Shown: in pieces, positions 8,283 through 17,493 of the stretch | How the letters are laid out: the number at the start of each line of letters is the position of its first letter | How positions within the stretch are numbered: position 1 is the first letter of the stretch | Assembly: GCA_900757195.1 (NCBI GenBank) | Contig: CAAEMZ010000010.1 | Span: 49,756 to 113,755, forward strand | Direction: 5' to 3' | Source of the DNA: Lachnospiraceae bacterium | GTDB lineage: Bacteria > Bacillota > Clostridia > Lachnospirales > Lachnospiraceae | DNA: 64,000 bases | Translations under genes and position numbers: made by a program | Notes under the pieces: model-generated | The model's input: the letters and a program-made list of their open reading frames with translations, nothing else | The model's database searches: none | Told to the model about the DNA's origin: nothing

Positions 8283-9144
8283 AGTATGGTTTTATATGTA
8301 TTATCCGCTGATGGAAGTGAAAAAAAAGATGCTCAGCACAAAATATCTGGCGGCAGTTATTGTATTGACATTTATTAATGTTCTGCAGGTAGTAACATTG
8401 CGAAGGTTTTCATCTATGGTTGGTTATTCAGCTACACCGTGGATTTTTCCATTCATGATTTCAGCCGGATTTTACAGCCTTCTGTATTTTGCATTGTACA
8501 TTTATTTTTATTCGGATGCACCTTTTGTTCAGGCGCATACAATGTATCAGATGATACGCTGCGGTAGAATAAAATGGGGGATTTTACAGATTGAAAATAT
8601 TATCTTTAGCAGCTTTGTATTTAACGGTGTAGGCTTTTTGATAAGTGCCGCAGTGATGTTTCCCTATATTTCGCTGGAATCGGGATGGGGAAAAGTGATT
8701 TATACACTGGCAAGAACCGATGCAGGACGAAATTATAATATTTCCATATTTATTCCTTATGATATTCTGAGAAAATATACACCTTTGCAATTTTTGTGTC
8801 TGACATTGCTGATTCTATGGCTGGCGGGCAGTTTTATGGGTTTGATGATGTTTGCTGTGAGCCTTTGGCTGGGCCAAACTGCGGCGTTGGTTTTCTCGAG
8901 TGTTCTGGTGGTTTTGCCTATAATCATGGATGATTTTGTCAGCGCATGGAGGCCTTATATGATGCATCTGTCACCGCTGTCATGGACACGTATGACGGAA
9001 ATTGGCCAGTACCGATACGGAATTCCTTTACAGCCCACAATAACATACATCCTGGGGACGTATATAATTTTGTGTATCCTGTGCAGTGCTGCCGCATTGG
9101 TGAAACTGAAAAATGTAGATTTAAAATGGAGTAATGAAGAATAA
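8275..9144 (+). CDS. ABC-2-type transporter permease 2
   Basis: 289-residue membrane protein with about six helices. ATG 8275 follows GAGGAGGCT (8261-8269); a GTG at 8272 is the alternative. It overlaps permease 1 by 8 bases and the ATPase gene by one base (TAATG), showing tight translational coupling of the three transporter parts. Sequence similarity to permease 1 is not obvious, so the pore is probably a heterodimer. Confidence 0.75.
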   Translation: MGRVWFYMYYPLMEVKKKMLSTKYLAAVIVLTFINVLQVVTLRRFSSMVGYSATPWIFPFMISAGFYSLLYFALYIYFYSDAPFVQAHTMYQMIRCGRIKWGILQIENIIFSSFVFNGVGFLISAAVMFPYISLESGWGKVIYTLARTDAGRNYNISIFIPYDILRKYTPLQFLCLTLLILWLAGSFMGLMMFAVSLWLGQTAALVFSSVLVVLPIIMDDFVSAWRPYMMHLSPLSWTRMTEIGQYRYGIPLQPTITYILGTYIILCILCSAAALVKLKNVDLKWSNEE

Positions 9145-9785
9145 TGAGAAAAATCGAAGTAAAAAACGGTATGAAGTGTTTTGGCAGTCAGACGGTATTG
9201 GATTCGGTCAATATTCAGTGTGAATCCGGGCATATTTATGGAATTGTGGGTCACAATGGCTCCGGAAAAACGGTTCTTTTTAAATGTATTTGTGGTTTCA
9301 TGAATCTGGATGCGGGTGAAATTGAAATTGACGGTGTAAAACGGGGAAAAAAGGGAGAAATCCTTACCGGAGCGGGAATTATTATTGAAGAGCCTTCGTT
9401 TTTGAAAAATGTCAGCGGTATTCGAAATCTGGATATTCTTTATCGGGTAAATCATAAAAAATATCTGCCTTATTTAAAAGAAGTTATGGAAAGGGTAGGT
9501 TTAGATCCGGATTCTAAAAAGCCGGTAGGAAATTATTCTATGGGAATGAGACAACGGCTGGCAATTGCCCAGGCGATTATGGAGAATCAGGAAATATTGA
9601 TTTTGGACGAGCCGATGAACGGGCTGGATCATAAAGGTGTTGAAGAAATGCGGGAATTGTTTCTTGGTCTGAAAAGAGCGGGAAAGCTGATACTCTTGGC
9701 AAGTCATAACAGGGAAGATATTGATATACTGTGCGACGCGGTTTATGAGATGGAGATGGGAAAATTAAAACGGATACGAGGCTGA
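9144..9785 (+). CDS. ABC transporter ATPase of the two-permease exporter
   Basis: 213-residue ATP-binding subunit. Walker A GHNGSGKT near residue 35, signature YSMGMRQRL (about 133), Walker B ILILDEPMNGLD (about 152) and the switch histidine in ASHNRED (about 190) are all present. It belongs to the short ABC-2 ATPases of the bacitracin/lantibiotic-export type. It starts on the stop codon of permease 2 and is the last gene of the cluster; a terminator follows 100 bases later. Confidence 0.9.
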   Translation: MRKIEVKNGMKCFGSQTVLDSVNIQCESGHIYGIVGHNGSGKTVLFKCICGFMNLDAGEIEIDGVKRGKKGEILTGAGIIIEEPSFLKNVSGIRNLDILYRVNHKKYLPYLKEVMERVGLDPDSKKPVGNYSMGMRQRLAIAQAIMENQEILILDEPMNGLDHKGVEEMRELFLGLKRAGKLILLASHNREDIDILCDAVYEMEMGKLKRIRG

Positions 9786-9884
9786 ATATGAAGGCAAGGC
9801 GGCCAACCAGGTTGAAGTCCAATGATTACATGGAACATTGAGCCAGTACTGAGACAAGAAACTTATATAATCAAAGAATCTTTA

Positions 9885-9935
9885 AAAACAGTATTTTTAT
9901 CGCATATAGTCGATGAGAATACTGTTTTACTTTCA
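9885..9935 (+). terminator. Long inverted repeat terminator
   Basis: An 11-bp inverted repeat AAAACAGTATT / AATACTGTTTT (9885-9928) encloses an inner ATCG/CGAT stem; T-runs lie on both strands. It closes the exporter cluster and isolates the BceAB-type cassette. Confidence 0.7.
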
Positions 9936-9964
9936 AAACTGTAAATGTATTTGAAAAATAAAAA

Positions 9965-9973
9965 TGCTATAAT
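9965..9973 (+). promoter_or_regulatory. Extended -10 promoter of the BceAB-type cassette
   Basis: TGCTATAAT (9965-9973), a perfect extended -10, lies 33 bases before the ATG at 10006. Regulator binding for this promoter type usually falls just upstream; no clear repeat was identified there. Confidence 0.6.
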
Positions 9974-10005
9974 TTGAGTGTATTTGAAAGGAAGGAATGA
10001 TTCTT

Positions 10006-10776
10006 ATGGAACATATTTTAAATTTGGAACAGGTGAAAAAATACTATGGGGGAAAGGCCGGAAATATCACAAAGGCCGTAGACGGTATTTCTATGTATGT
10101 CGATAAGGGTGAATTTGTGGCAATTATGGGGGCGAGCGGTTCCGGGAAAACAACGCTGTTAAATTGCATTTCAACGATTGATACCGTAACCAGCGGGCAT
10201 ATCACAGTCAATCATCAGGACATTACGAAAATCAAAGACAGGGATTTTGCCGATTTCCGCCGTGAAAATCTGGGGTTTATTTTTCAGGACTTTAATCTGC
10301 TGGATACACTGACGATTGAAGAAAATATTTCTTTATCGTTGGTAATTAATAAGAAAAATCCTGCGGATATCAGGAAAAGAGTGGAGGTGATCGCGGACAG
10401 GCTGGGCATCCGGGATGTTTTGTCAAAATTTCCCTGTGAAGTTTCCGGCGGGCAAAAACAGCGCTGCGCCTGTGCAAGGGCTCTGATTAACGAACCAAAG
10501 CTTATTTTAGCGGACGAACCGACGGGAGCCCTGGATTCCAGATCTTCCAGATTATTGCTGGAAACAATGTCCGACATTAATCGCAAAATGCAGGCGACGA
10601 TTTTAATGGTAACCCATGATCCGTTCAGCGCCTCTTTTTGTGAGCGCATCCTGTTTTTGAAAGACGGTAAAATATTTAACGAGATTTTCAAAGGGGAAAA
10701 AAGCAGAAAAGATTTCTTTAATGAAATCCTTGATATATTAACCCTGCTCGGAGGTGAAGTGGGAAATGTTAGGTAA
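10006..10776 (+). CDS. BceA-type ABC transporter ATPase (peptide antibiotic response)
   Basis: 256-residue ATPase of the MacB/BceA class. Walker A GASGSGKTT, the Q-loop in IFQDFNLLDTLT, signature CEVSGGQKQR, Walker B LILADEPTGALD and the switch His in VTHDP are present. ATG 10006 lies 10 bases after GGAAGG; ATG 9997 would be too close. Followed with overlap by a BceB-like permease and then a BceRS pair. Such transporters sense and remove cell-wall-targeting peptide antibiotics, and pass the signal to the kinase (family knowledge). Substrate cannot be told. Confidence 0.9.
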   Translation: MEHILNLEQVKKYYGGKAGNITKAVDGISMYVDKGEFVAIMGASGSGKTTLLNCISTIDTVTSGHITVNHQDITKIKDRDFADFRRENLGFIFQDFNLLDTLTIEENISLSLVINKKNPADIRKRVEVIADRLGIRDVLSKFPCEVSGGQKQRCACARALINEPKLILADEPTGALDSRSSRLLLETMSDINRKMQATILMVTHDPFSASFCERILFLKDGKIFNEIFKGEKSRKDFFNEILDILTLLGGEVGNVR

Positions 10777-12763
10777 ATTAGCGGTCAGAAATACAAAACG
10801 AAGTTTAAAAGATTATTTAATCTATCTGATAACCATTACGATTTCATTTTCCCTCATACTGGCCTTCCATCTGGTCGTGGCCTCCGATGAGGTTCTGAAA
10901 TTATCTTCCGGGATGGGTTCTTTTAAAAACGTACTGACCTTTATCAATGGGATGATCGTATTTGTCATATGTTTTTTGATAAACTATACGACGCGGTTTA
11001 TGTTTGAAAAGCGGAGTAAAGAACTTGGAACCTATATGCTTCTGGGGATTAAGAAAAAAAGTATTGCCTGCCTGCTTGTGATTGAAAATATACTGCTGGG
11101 CGCCGCTGCCTTTGTTTTGGCGATTCCTCTGGGATTTGCTTTCAGTCAGTTTGTGTCACTGGTTATTGTGAGACTGCTGGGAATTCCGAAGGTGATTTTT
11201 ATCTCTGTAAGCGTTGGCCCCATCGGATTTCTTGCGGTTTATTTTCTTGCCATTTATGTGCTGGTGCTTCTGAATCTGTTAAGAAGAATTCGTAAAATGA
11301 CGGTACATGACTTCCTTTATTTTGAGAAGCAGAATGAAAAGAAGATGTTTGGCAGCAGCCGAAAAAGAAATATTCTTTTTGGCGTCAGTGTTCTGATCGG
11401 CGCCGGGGCCCTTTTTCTCTGGCATTCACGCTGCAGCTTTGAAAAATTCGGTGAACAGTCAACGACGACCTGGTTAATGGTCAGCATAATCCTGTTAATC
11501 CTTAGTAGTTACGGGATATCTGCGACTTGTGCAGATATGTTGTTATCCGTTTTACTGAAAAGTAAAAAAATGAAATATCGAAAGGATCACCTGTTTGTCG
11601 CGAGAACCTTTGCGTCTAAAGTACGGACCATGAGCTTTACATTTGGAACCCTTTCCATGCTGATATTATTGTCCTTACTCTGTCTGAATTTTTCAAGCAT
11701 CAATAAAGGCGTCTATCGGACAAGTATCGAGTTAAACGCGCCCTATGATGTTGAAGTTTTTGACTGGACGCAGCCCTTCGATGATTTTAATGAATATGTT
11801 CGGGTGATCGACGAAGATTATACAATTAATAAAATAATGATGTATAATGTTTATAAAGAGCCCGGCCATCAAATTCAAAATTACTATGATGTGCAGTTTT
11901 ATGATTACGATCCGGTCATGAAACTGAGTGATTATAATCAATGCCTTGCCCTGCGGAATATGGATCCGATCGATTTAAAGGATCATGAATATTTTCTCGT
12001 AACGAACCGTCAGTTATTATATAAGGTTGAAAATAACGAGGCCGTTCAGAGGATTCGGTTTGCCGGCGAAGAGCTTCATTTAAAAGGAATTGATACAAAG
12101 TCCTATTGGTATAATATGAATAACACAGGCAGATTTACCGTTATTGTTCCCGACGCTTATGTTCAGGGACTGGAAATCGCAGAACCGCATTTAATCGTAG
12201 ATACCGTGGAAGAAACGACATCCGAATTAGAAGAAAAAATAAGGACAGAGTTAAAGCGCTTTCTTGTAGTTACCGATGAAAATGGTGAACAGACGAAGGA
12301 GTATTACAGAGTCAATGTCCGGGGAACGGCCATCGAAGAACAAAATTCGATGACAGCGATGATGGCCAGCATCTGTTTATATATTGCCTTTATCCTGATT
12401 TCGGCGGTTGGAACGATTCTTGCGGTACAGTCCTTAAGTGATGCGGCAAAATATACGTATCGATATCAGACATTACGGAGACTGGGGGTCAATGACAGGT
12501 CTCTGTTCCGGACAGTCCGAAAGCAATTATGGATATTGTTTGGCGTTCCTGTTATCTGCCCGGTCATTTCCAGTTTCAGTATGCTGACTTCGGTGAATCA
12601 TGTCTATCAGGTGATGCTGGAAAGCAGGTTCAGTTATTTATTCTATTTTATCGGCGGTCTGGCGATTTTCTTCTTAATATACGGAATTTACTGGATGGCG
12701 GCATATATCGGCTTTAAGCGAAATATCAGTGAGGAGCATTCGAATGAGAATTGGGATTATTGA
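10766..12763 (+). CDS. BceB-type permease with large extracellular domain (FtsX fold)
   Basis: 665-residue permease. The membrane segments come in the BceB order: one near the N-terminus (about residues 18-36), pairs up to about residue 290, a long hydrophilic outer domain of some 200 residues (about 305-515), then three final helices. ATG 10766 follows GGAGGTG. It overlaps the ATPase gene by 11 bases and the regulator gene by 20. The outer domain in this family recognises the peptide or its lipid target and determines specificity. No frameshift or truncation seen. Confidence 0.9.
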   Translation: MLGKLAVRNTKRSLKDYLIYLITITISFSLILAFHLVVASDEVLKLSSGMGSFKNVLTFINGMIVFVICFLINYTTRFMFEKRSKELGTYMLLGIKKKSIACLLVIENILLGAAAFVLAIPLGFAFSQFVSLVIVRLLGIPKVIFISVSVGPIGFLAVYFLAIYVLVLLNLLRRIRKMTVHDFLYFEKQNEKKMFGSSRKRNILFGVSVLIGAGALFLWHSRCSFEKFGEQSTTTWLMVSIILLILSSYGISATCADMLLSVLLKSKKMKYRKDHLFVARTFASKVRTMSFTFGTLSMLILLSLLCLNFSSINKGVYRTSIELNAPYDVEVFDWTQPFDDFNEYVRVIDEDYTINKIMMYNVYKEPGHQIQNYYDVQFYDYDPVMKLSDYNQCLALRNMDPIDLKDHEYFLVTNRQLLYKVENNEAVQRIRFAGEELHLKGIDTKSYWYNMNNTGRFTVIVPDAYVQGLEIAEPHLIVDTVEETTSELEEKIRTELKRFLVVTDENGEQTKEYYRVNVRGTAIEEQNSMTAMMASICLYIAFILISAVGTILAVQSLSDAAKYTYRYQTLRRLGVNDRSLFRTVRKQLWILFGVPVICPVISSFSMLTSVNHVYQVMLESRFSYLFYFIGGLAIFFLIYGIYWMAAYIGFKRNISEEHSNENWDY

Positions 12764-13403
12764 AGACGATGAAATTACCCGCATTGAACTGGCGAAACTG
12801 CTGAATGTCCGGGGATATGAAACGGTTTTATTCACAGCCTTTGAAAATTTAGCGGCAGAATTTGCAGAGAATTCCGTGGAATTGCTGCTGCTTGATATTA
12901 ATCTGCCTTATGAAAACGGATATGAGGTTTGTAAAAAGATTAAAAAAATGGCGCAGGTGCCGGTTATTTTTGTTACAAGCAGGGATACGAATGTCGATGA
13001 ACTGCACAGTATCCAGGCCGGCGGCATTGATTTTATTACAAAACCCTATGACACACTCATTCTTCTGGAAAAGATAAAACGCGCCCTGAAGCTGTCGGAC
13101 CCGAACAACTTTCGTGAGATTGTAAAAAAGGACTGTACCCTTGATCTGCATTTATCCATTTTAAAATATAAGGATAAAGATATCGAACTGACAAGAAATG
13201 AATTTCGTATCTTATATTATTTTTTTATGAATGATGATAAAATCATCGGCAAAGAAGAACTTCTGGAAAAACTGTGGAACGATAAATACTATCTGGATGA
13301 AAATGTTCTTTTGGTGAATATGTCCCGCCTGAAGAAAAAAATGAGAGATATCGGTATCGTTCATCTTCTGGAAAATGTGCGGGGAAAGGGGTGGAAGCTG
13401 TGA
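12744..13403 (+). CDS. BceR-like response regulator
   Basis: 219-residue OmpR-class regulator. Acidic pocket EDDE (7-10), phosphoacceptor Asp51 in LDINLPYENG, and a winged-helix domain with the closing RGKGWKL. ATG 12744 sits 7 bases after GAGGAG, inside the end of the permease gene. It overlaps the kinase gene by four bases (GTGA). Presumably activates the bceAB-like genes upstream through the promoter at about 9970 (inference from family). Confidence 0.9.
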   Translation: MRIGIIEDDEITRIELAKLLNVRGYETVLFTAFENLAAEFAENSVELLLLDINLPYENGYEVCKKIKKMAQVPVIFVTSRDTNVDELHSIQAGGIDFITKPYDTLILLEKIKRALKLSDPNNFREIVKKDCTLDLHLSILKYKDKDIELTRNEFRILYYFFMNDDKIIGKEELLEKLWNDKYYLDENVLLVNMSRLKKKMRDIGIVHLLENVRGKGWKL

Positions 13404-14431
13404 GCTTTTTTACATTTCTGGAAGAAAAGGCCGCAGAAATGCTGTTTCAGATGCTTTTTCTGGCAATGGTCATCTTTCTTCTGGTTTTCTATGGTGTGGA
13501 CAAAATATTTATCGTATTGCTGGCGGTATTTTTTATTGGCATACAGGGAATTTTCCAGGGGTATCTGTACCGGAAGGCGATCAGGGCGGCCCGGTCGGTT
13601 ATTGACCTGGCAGATAGCTCCGAGGAAAGCTATTATATTTCGGAAATCCTGCCGAAGCCAAAGGAAATTCAAAACAAAGCCTATTATTATGCGTTAAAAA
13701 AGGCCTGCAAATCGATGAATGACAAAATCGGAAAAATTACCGAAGAAAAGCAGGAATACCAGGAATATATTGAAAGCTTCGCCCATGAAATTAAAATACC
13801 GATCGGCGCTTTGTCGCTGACCTTTGATAATGCCAAAAACTATACGCTGAAAAAAGAAACGGATAAAATGTTTCAACTCGTCGAGCAGATGCTCTATTAT
13901 GCGAGGAGTGAAGATACAGAGAAGGATTACTTTGTAAAGCCGTTGAATTTAGAAGATGTGGTGCATAATGTCCTTCTGAAATTCCGTCATGCTTTTATGG
14001 AAAAAAAGACGGTGGTTGATGTGCGGGATATCGGCCATGTCATTTATACGGACGAAAAATGGCTGACATTTATTCTGTCCCAGATCATGCAGAACGCCAT
14101 TAAATATTTTAATAAGCAGGAAAACCGTTTAACCATATTCAGTCAGGCGAAGGAAACACAGCTCCGCCTTGTCATTGAAGATAACGGCTGCGGCATAAAA
14201 CCTTCCGACTTACCCAGGGTATTTGAAAAGGGATTTACAGGCTCCGACCGGAAGAAAAACAATGCCACAGGAATGGGCCTGTATCTGTCGAAGAAATTGT
14301 GTGACAGGCTGGGCCTGGAAATGAGAGTGGCTTCGGTGGAAAATGAATATACACGGGTAACGCTGATATTTCCAAAAGGGACGATGCACCGGCTTTCGGA
14401 ATCAGCGGTCCATACAGGGATAAATGGATAA
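13400..14431 (+). CDS. BceS-like intramembrane-sensing histidine kinase
   Basis: 343-residue kinase with two closely spaced membrane helices at residues 13-54 and almost no outer loop, the mark of intramembrane-sensing kinases that take their signal from the BceAB transporter. Phosphoacceptor SFAHEIKIPIG, N box MQNAIKYFN, then DNGCGI and GMGLYLSKKL. GTG 13400 is chosen because it forms the GTGA overlap with the regulator stop and AAGGGG lies 8 bases before; GTG 13391 is possible. Last gene of the cassette. Confidence 0.9.
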   Translation: MSFFTFLEEKAAEMLFQMLFLAMVIFLLVFYGVDKIFIVLLAVFFIGIQGIFQGYLYRKAIRAARSVIDLADSSEESYYISEILPKPKEIQNKAYYYALKKACKSMNDKIGKITEEKQEYQEYIESFAHEIKIPIGALSLTFDNAKNYTLKKETDKMFQLVEQMLYYARSEDTEKDYFVKPLNLEDVVHNVLLKFRHAFMEKKTVVDVRDIGHVIYTDEKWLTFILSQIMQNAIKYFNKQENRLTIFSQAKETQLRLVIEDNGCGIKPSDLPRVFEKGFTGSDRKKNNATGMGLYLSKKLCDRLGLEMRVASVENEYTRVTLIFPKGTMHRLSESAVHTGING

Positions 14432-14457
14432 ATTTTGATAGTAATTTTCCTTGAATC

Positions 14458-14466
14458 TGTTATACT
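14458..14466 (+). promoter_or_regulatory. Extended -10 promoter for the EAL gene
   Basis: TGTTATACT (14458-14466) matches an extended -10; a TTGATA at 14435-14440 is 20 bases away, longer than ideal for a -35. It lies about 75 bases before the start of the phosphodiesterase gene. Confidence 0.45.
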
Positions 14467-14541
14467 TGAATTAAGAATGAGAAACGTGGGAATTGTGTCA
14501 GAAAACTTTTTCATGGAGCAGAGGAGGAGGGGAGTTTATAT

Positions 14542-16206
14542 ATGCCAAGTTATATTATAGACCGGGATTACCGGCTGTTATATTTTGATCCGGTGACAAA
14601 GCTCAGATTTCCGAAGGTGAAGGCCGGAGAAGTTTGTTATCGTGTTTTTAATAAGACGGAAAATCCCTGCCGTGGCTGCCGATGCTTTCAGTATGACAGT
14701 GAAAAAAAGACGCGATACTATAATCGAAATGTGGAACGGGAAGTGCTCACCAGTTTTACGCCGCTGAGCGGTGCGAAGGAAAATGATGCGTGGCTGGTGA
14801 CGCTCGAGGAATATGTGCCGGATACGGATATGGAGGATGAAAATCCGGAAGCTTTTTCGGATTCGGAAAGTGTGGACGAGGTCGATCTTCTGACCGGACT
14901 GTATCGATACCGTACATTTGCCCGGCGGGCGATATCCATGCTGCGTAAAAAACCTATGGATCAGTGGGCGATGATGGCAGTGGATATCCGGCATTTTAAG
15001 CTGTTTAATCTTCAGTTCGGCGATGACGCCGGAGATCAGATCCTGAGCCAGATCGGCACCTATCTGAATTCGATACAGCAGCAGAAAAACGGAAACTGTG
15101 AGGTCGGCTACTGGGGCGAGGACGATTTTTATCTTGTGCTTCCGGATGATGACGGGCTTATCCGTCAGATTGAGACGGGGATTATCCGACTCATAGAAAA
15201 ATATGACAGGCAGAACAGTTTTCCGCCGTGCATTGGGGTGTATCATCTCACGGAGCATGCTTCTTTCCGGAGCCTGTGCGACCGGGCGCAGCTTGCGGCA
15301 TCCGCGGCAAAGCAGCGTGTCCGTGACAGGATTGTTTATTTCGAAGAAAGTATGATTAAAGATCTGGAGCATCGCCATGAATTGGGCAATGCCATCCGGA
15401 AAGGTTTGAAAAACAGAGAATTTGTAGTGTTCATGCAGCCGAAATGCAACTTGAATACCGGAAAGATTGTGGGTATGGAGGCGCTGGCACGGTGGAAAAA
15501 GGCAGATGGCGCTATTGTGCTGCCGGGAGATTTTATTCCGTACATGGAAGAAACCGGATTGATTACGGATCTGGATGTTTATATGTGGGAAGAGGTCTGC
15601 CGGGAGCTTCGGTCCGTCATGGATGATGAAAAAGAAATGCTTCTTCCGGTATCGGTCAATGTGTCGATTGCGGATGTTTACGCACTGGATGTACCGGAGG
15701 TTTTCCGGACACTGGTTGAAAGATATGGTGTACCGCCGAAATACCTGGAAGTGGAAATTACAGAAAGCGTTTATGCCAGGGATACTGAACGGATCAATGA
15801 TATGGTGCATCAGCTTCGGAAGGACGGAGTCACCGTGCTGATGGATGACTTTGGCAGCGGTTATTCCTCTCTGAATATGCTTAAAGATATTTCTGTGGAT
15901 ATTTTGAAAATCGATATGAATTTTCTTGCTATGAATGGGAAAAATGAACATCGCGGCATAGATATTCTGCGGTCGGTGATTCAGTTGGCGGATAAAATGC
16001 AGATTGCTGTGATCGCAGAGGGTGTGGAGACCAGAGAACAGATCGAACTTCTGCGGAAGATGGGCTGTGTTTACGGACAGGGATATTATTATTATCGTCC
16101 GATGCCGATGAAAGAGCTTCAAAAACTGATCGCACAAAAAGAAAATATAGATATTTGCGGAATCCCGAATCGGAAAAATCATATAGGATGCCGGGAGGGA
16201 ATTTGA
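14542..16206 (+). CDS. c-di-GMP phosphodiesterase: PAS-like, degenerate GGDEF, EAL
   Basis: 554-residue soluble signalling enzyme without membrane segments. Residues 1-95 form a PAS-like sensor with a cysteine cluster (Cys32, Cys43, Cys46, Cys48 in PCRGCRC). Residues 112-270 are a GGDEF domain whose signature has decayed to WGEDDF (191-196), so it is probably no cyclase. Residues 285-540 are an EAL domain with its catalytic set visible: E313-A-L, Asn373 in NVSIAD, Glu405, Asp435-Asp436 in DDFGSGYSS, Lys456, Glu493 in EGVET and Gln513. Active hydrolysis of c-di-GMP is therefore likely, perhaps tuned by the Cys-bearing sensor. ATG follows GGAGGAGGGGAG. Confidence 0.9.
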   Translation: MPSYIIDRDYRLLYFDPVTKLRFPKVKAGEVCYRVFNKTENPCRGCRCFQYDSEKKTRYYNRNVEREVLTSFTPLSGAKENDAWLVTLEEYVPDTDMEDENPEAFSDSESVDEVDLLTGLYRYRTFARRAISMLRKKPMDQWAMMAVDIRHFKLFNLQFGDDAGDQILSQIGTYLNSIQQQKNGNCEVGYWGEDDFYLVLPDDDGLIRQIETGIIRLIEKYDRQNSFPPCIGVYHLTEHASFRSLCDRAQLAASAAKQRVRDRIVYFEESMIKDLEHRHELGNAIRKGLKNREFVVFMQPKCNLNTGKIVGMEALARWKKADGAIVLPGDFIPYMEETGLITDLDVYMWEEVCRELRSVMDDEKEMLLPVSVNVSIADVYALDVPEVFRTLVERYGVPPKYLEVEITESVYARDTERINDMVHQLRKDGVTVLMDDFGSGYSSLNMLKDISVDILKIDMNFLAMNGKNEHRGIDILRSVIQLADKMQIAVIAEGVETREQIELLRKMGCVYGQGYYYYRPMPMKELQKLIAQKENIDICGIPNRKNHIGCREGI

Positions 16207-16207
16207 G

Positions 16208-16371
16208 TTGCGTAAAAAAATGGGGAAAATACCAACAAAATTCCTTGCAGTGGGTGTTGCGATTTTAATTGTGATTCAATTGGGATGTTCTTTATCTATC
16301 ATCGTGAAATAGAAATCAGTGTTTATGAACAGATTCTTTATGATTATTTATTACAGTACCGTCTGTTCTGA
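16208..16371 (+). pseudogene. Decayed N-terminus of a membrane signalling protein
   Basis: A TTG two bases after the EAL gene, served by GGGAGGG, opens a frame of 34 codons reading MGKIPTKFLAVGVAILIVIQ and then losing sense. A shift of one base near 16282 restores a natural continuation, IGMFFIYHREIEISVYEQIL, that ends at a TGA (16369-16371). Joined, they form a membrane helix and the start of an outer sensor domain, as in sensor kinases, chemoreceptors or GGDEF proteins. The rest of the gene is missing. Best read as a frameshifted, truncated remnant once co-transcribed with the phosphodiesterase. Confidence 0.55.
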
Positions 16372-16444
16372 AAACAAATATGTTTCCGGAATGTGCTATG
16401 CTTAAATCATCAAAGAGATGCACATAATTGAAGGAGGAAATATT

Positions 16445-17425
16445 ATGAAGAAGATGAATACAAACCTGATGAAAAAAACGAAACTCGCAGCGGTTATCGC
16501 AGGAATGACCATGGCTATTGTTACGGGATGCGGAAAAGAAGCAAAAATTACAGCATCTGCGGTAAATATGGAAACAGAAGTGAAAATGACAGAAGGCACA
16601 TTGCATGAGACGACGGACCAGTGGCTTCAGAGTGGAAATTATTACGTGCGTACCGGACATTCCCGCTACCATGTTATAACGGTCAAAAGAAATAAAAAAG
16701 AAACCCGGTCCGGCGATAACGGAACATTCACCATCGCTCTGTTTGATGAATACGGAAATCCGGTTCGCAATGAATATGGAAGCAATCCATCGGCACGGGA
16801 GGGTATCGGACATTTTTATATCGAAAGTGACGGAAGTATTTCCTTTAGCTGTTACGGCGGCAATATGGAAGGCTATGGTTTTGACTGGACGTTTATGGCA
16901 GATGATTTATATGGTCAGGAAAATGAAGACGGGGAATACGACCAGGTAAACCGCGGAACACCGGAATATAAAACGGAAAACGCAGAAACTTCGGAAGATA
17001 CAGCAGCGTACCAGGAAAATGAAAGTGACGATGCATGGATGGAATCCTTCAAGCAGGCCGTTTATGATTGTGCAGATCAGAACTGGCAGGCTCTGGCAGA
17101 TGGCATACCGGAATCTGTATGGGAAAAAATTTCTAAAACAACATCCTTTAGTGTGAAAGAGCTTATGGAATCCTATCAGGAAGACAGTCTCCGGAATATG
17201 GGATTCGTTGCAGATATGGAAACATGGAGAATTGAAGAAGCGAAAGAAGTGGATACGTACACACTGGAAACTTTTCGGGAAATGTTTGGCCTTGAAAATA
17301 CAACCCGGGGCGTGTGGCTGGACGTTACATTTACAGATGCAGATGGCAGTGAAAAAAATGCGGACTGGATGTCCTGCTGGGAAATTGACGGGGAGTGGAT
17401 TTGCTTCTGTATCGAAATCGGATAA
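16445..17425 (+). CDS. Lipoprotein of unknown function
   Basis: 326-residue lipoprotein with a signal peptide ending IVTGC (Cys29). ATG 16445 follows AAGGAGG at ideal distance. The first half (about residues 55-155) looks like a small beta domain with SGNYYVRTGHSRYH and many Gly/Asn turns. An acidic linker rich in Glu, Asn and Thr follows (160-200), then a C-terminal helical and strand domain (200-326) ending CWEIDGEWICFCIEIG. I do not recognise the family. It stands alone, with an extended -10-like TGCTATGCT at 16394-16402 and its own terminator. Confidence 0.75.
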   Translation: MKKMNTNLMKKTKLAAVIAGMTMAIVTGCGKEAKITASAVNMETEVKMTEGTLHETTDQWLQSGNYYVRTGHSRYHVITVKRNKKETRSGDNGTFTIALFDEYGNPVRNEYGSNPSAREGIGHFYIESDGSISFSCYGGNMEGYGFDWTFMADDLYGQENEDGEYDQVNRGTPEYKTENAETSEDTAAYQENESDDAWMESFKQAVYDCADQNWQALADGIPESVWEKISKTTSFSVKELMESYQEDSLRNMGFVADMETWRIEEAKEVDTYTLETFREMFGLENTTRGVWLDVTFTDADGSEKNADWMSCWEIDGEWICFCIEIG

Positions 17426-17440
17426 TGAAAATAAAGAAGC

Positions 17441-17481
17441 GGCAGATGCGCTGGAAAAACAGCGCATCTGCCATTTTTTTT
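17441..17481 (+). terminator. Strong intrinsic terminator
   Basis: A perfect 13-bp stem GGCAGATGCGCTG / CAGCGCATCTGCC (17441-17472) with a 6-base loop is followed by A and eight T. It ends the lipoprotein gene and separates it from the convergent gene at 17494. Confidence 0.9.
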
Positions 17482-17493
17482 GATGGGAAAATT

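Noticed and set aside
14578..16182. Open frame of over 500 codons on the minus strand, opposite the EAL gene
   Set aside because: It is the mirror of a clear EAL protein with intact motifs; its product is a His/Arg/Ile-rich sequence with no domain and no ribosome site.
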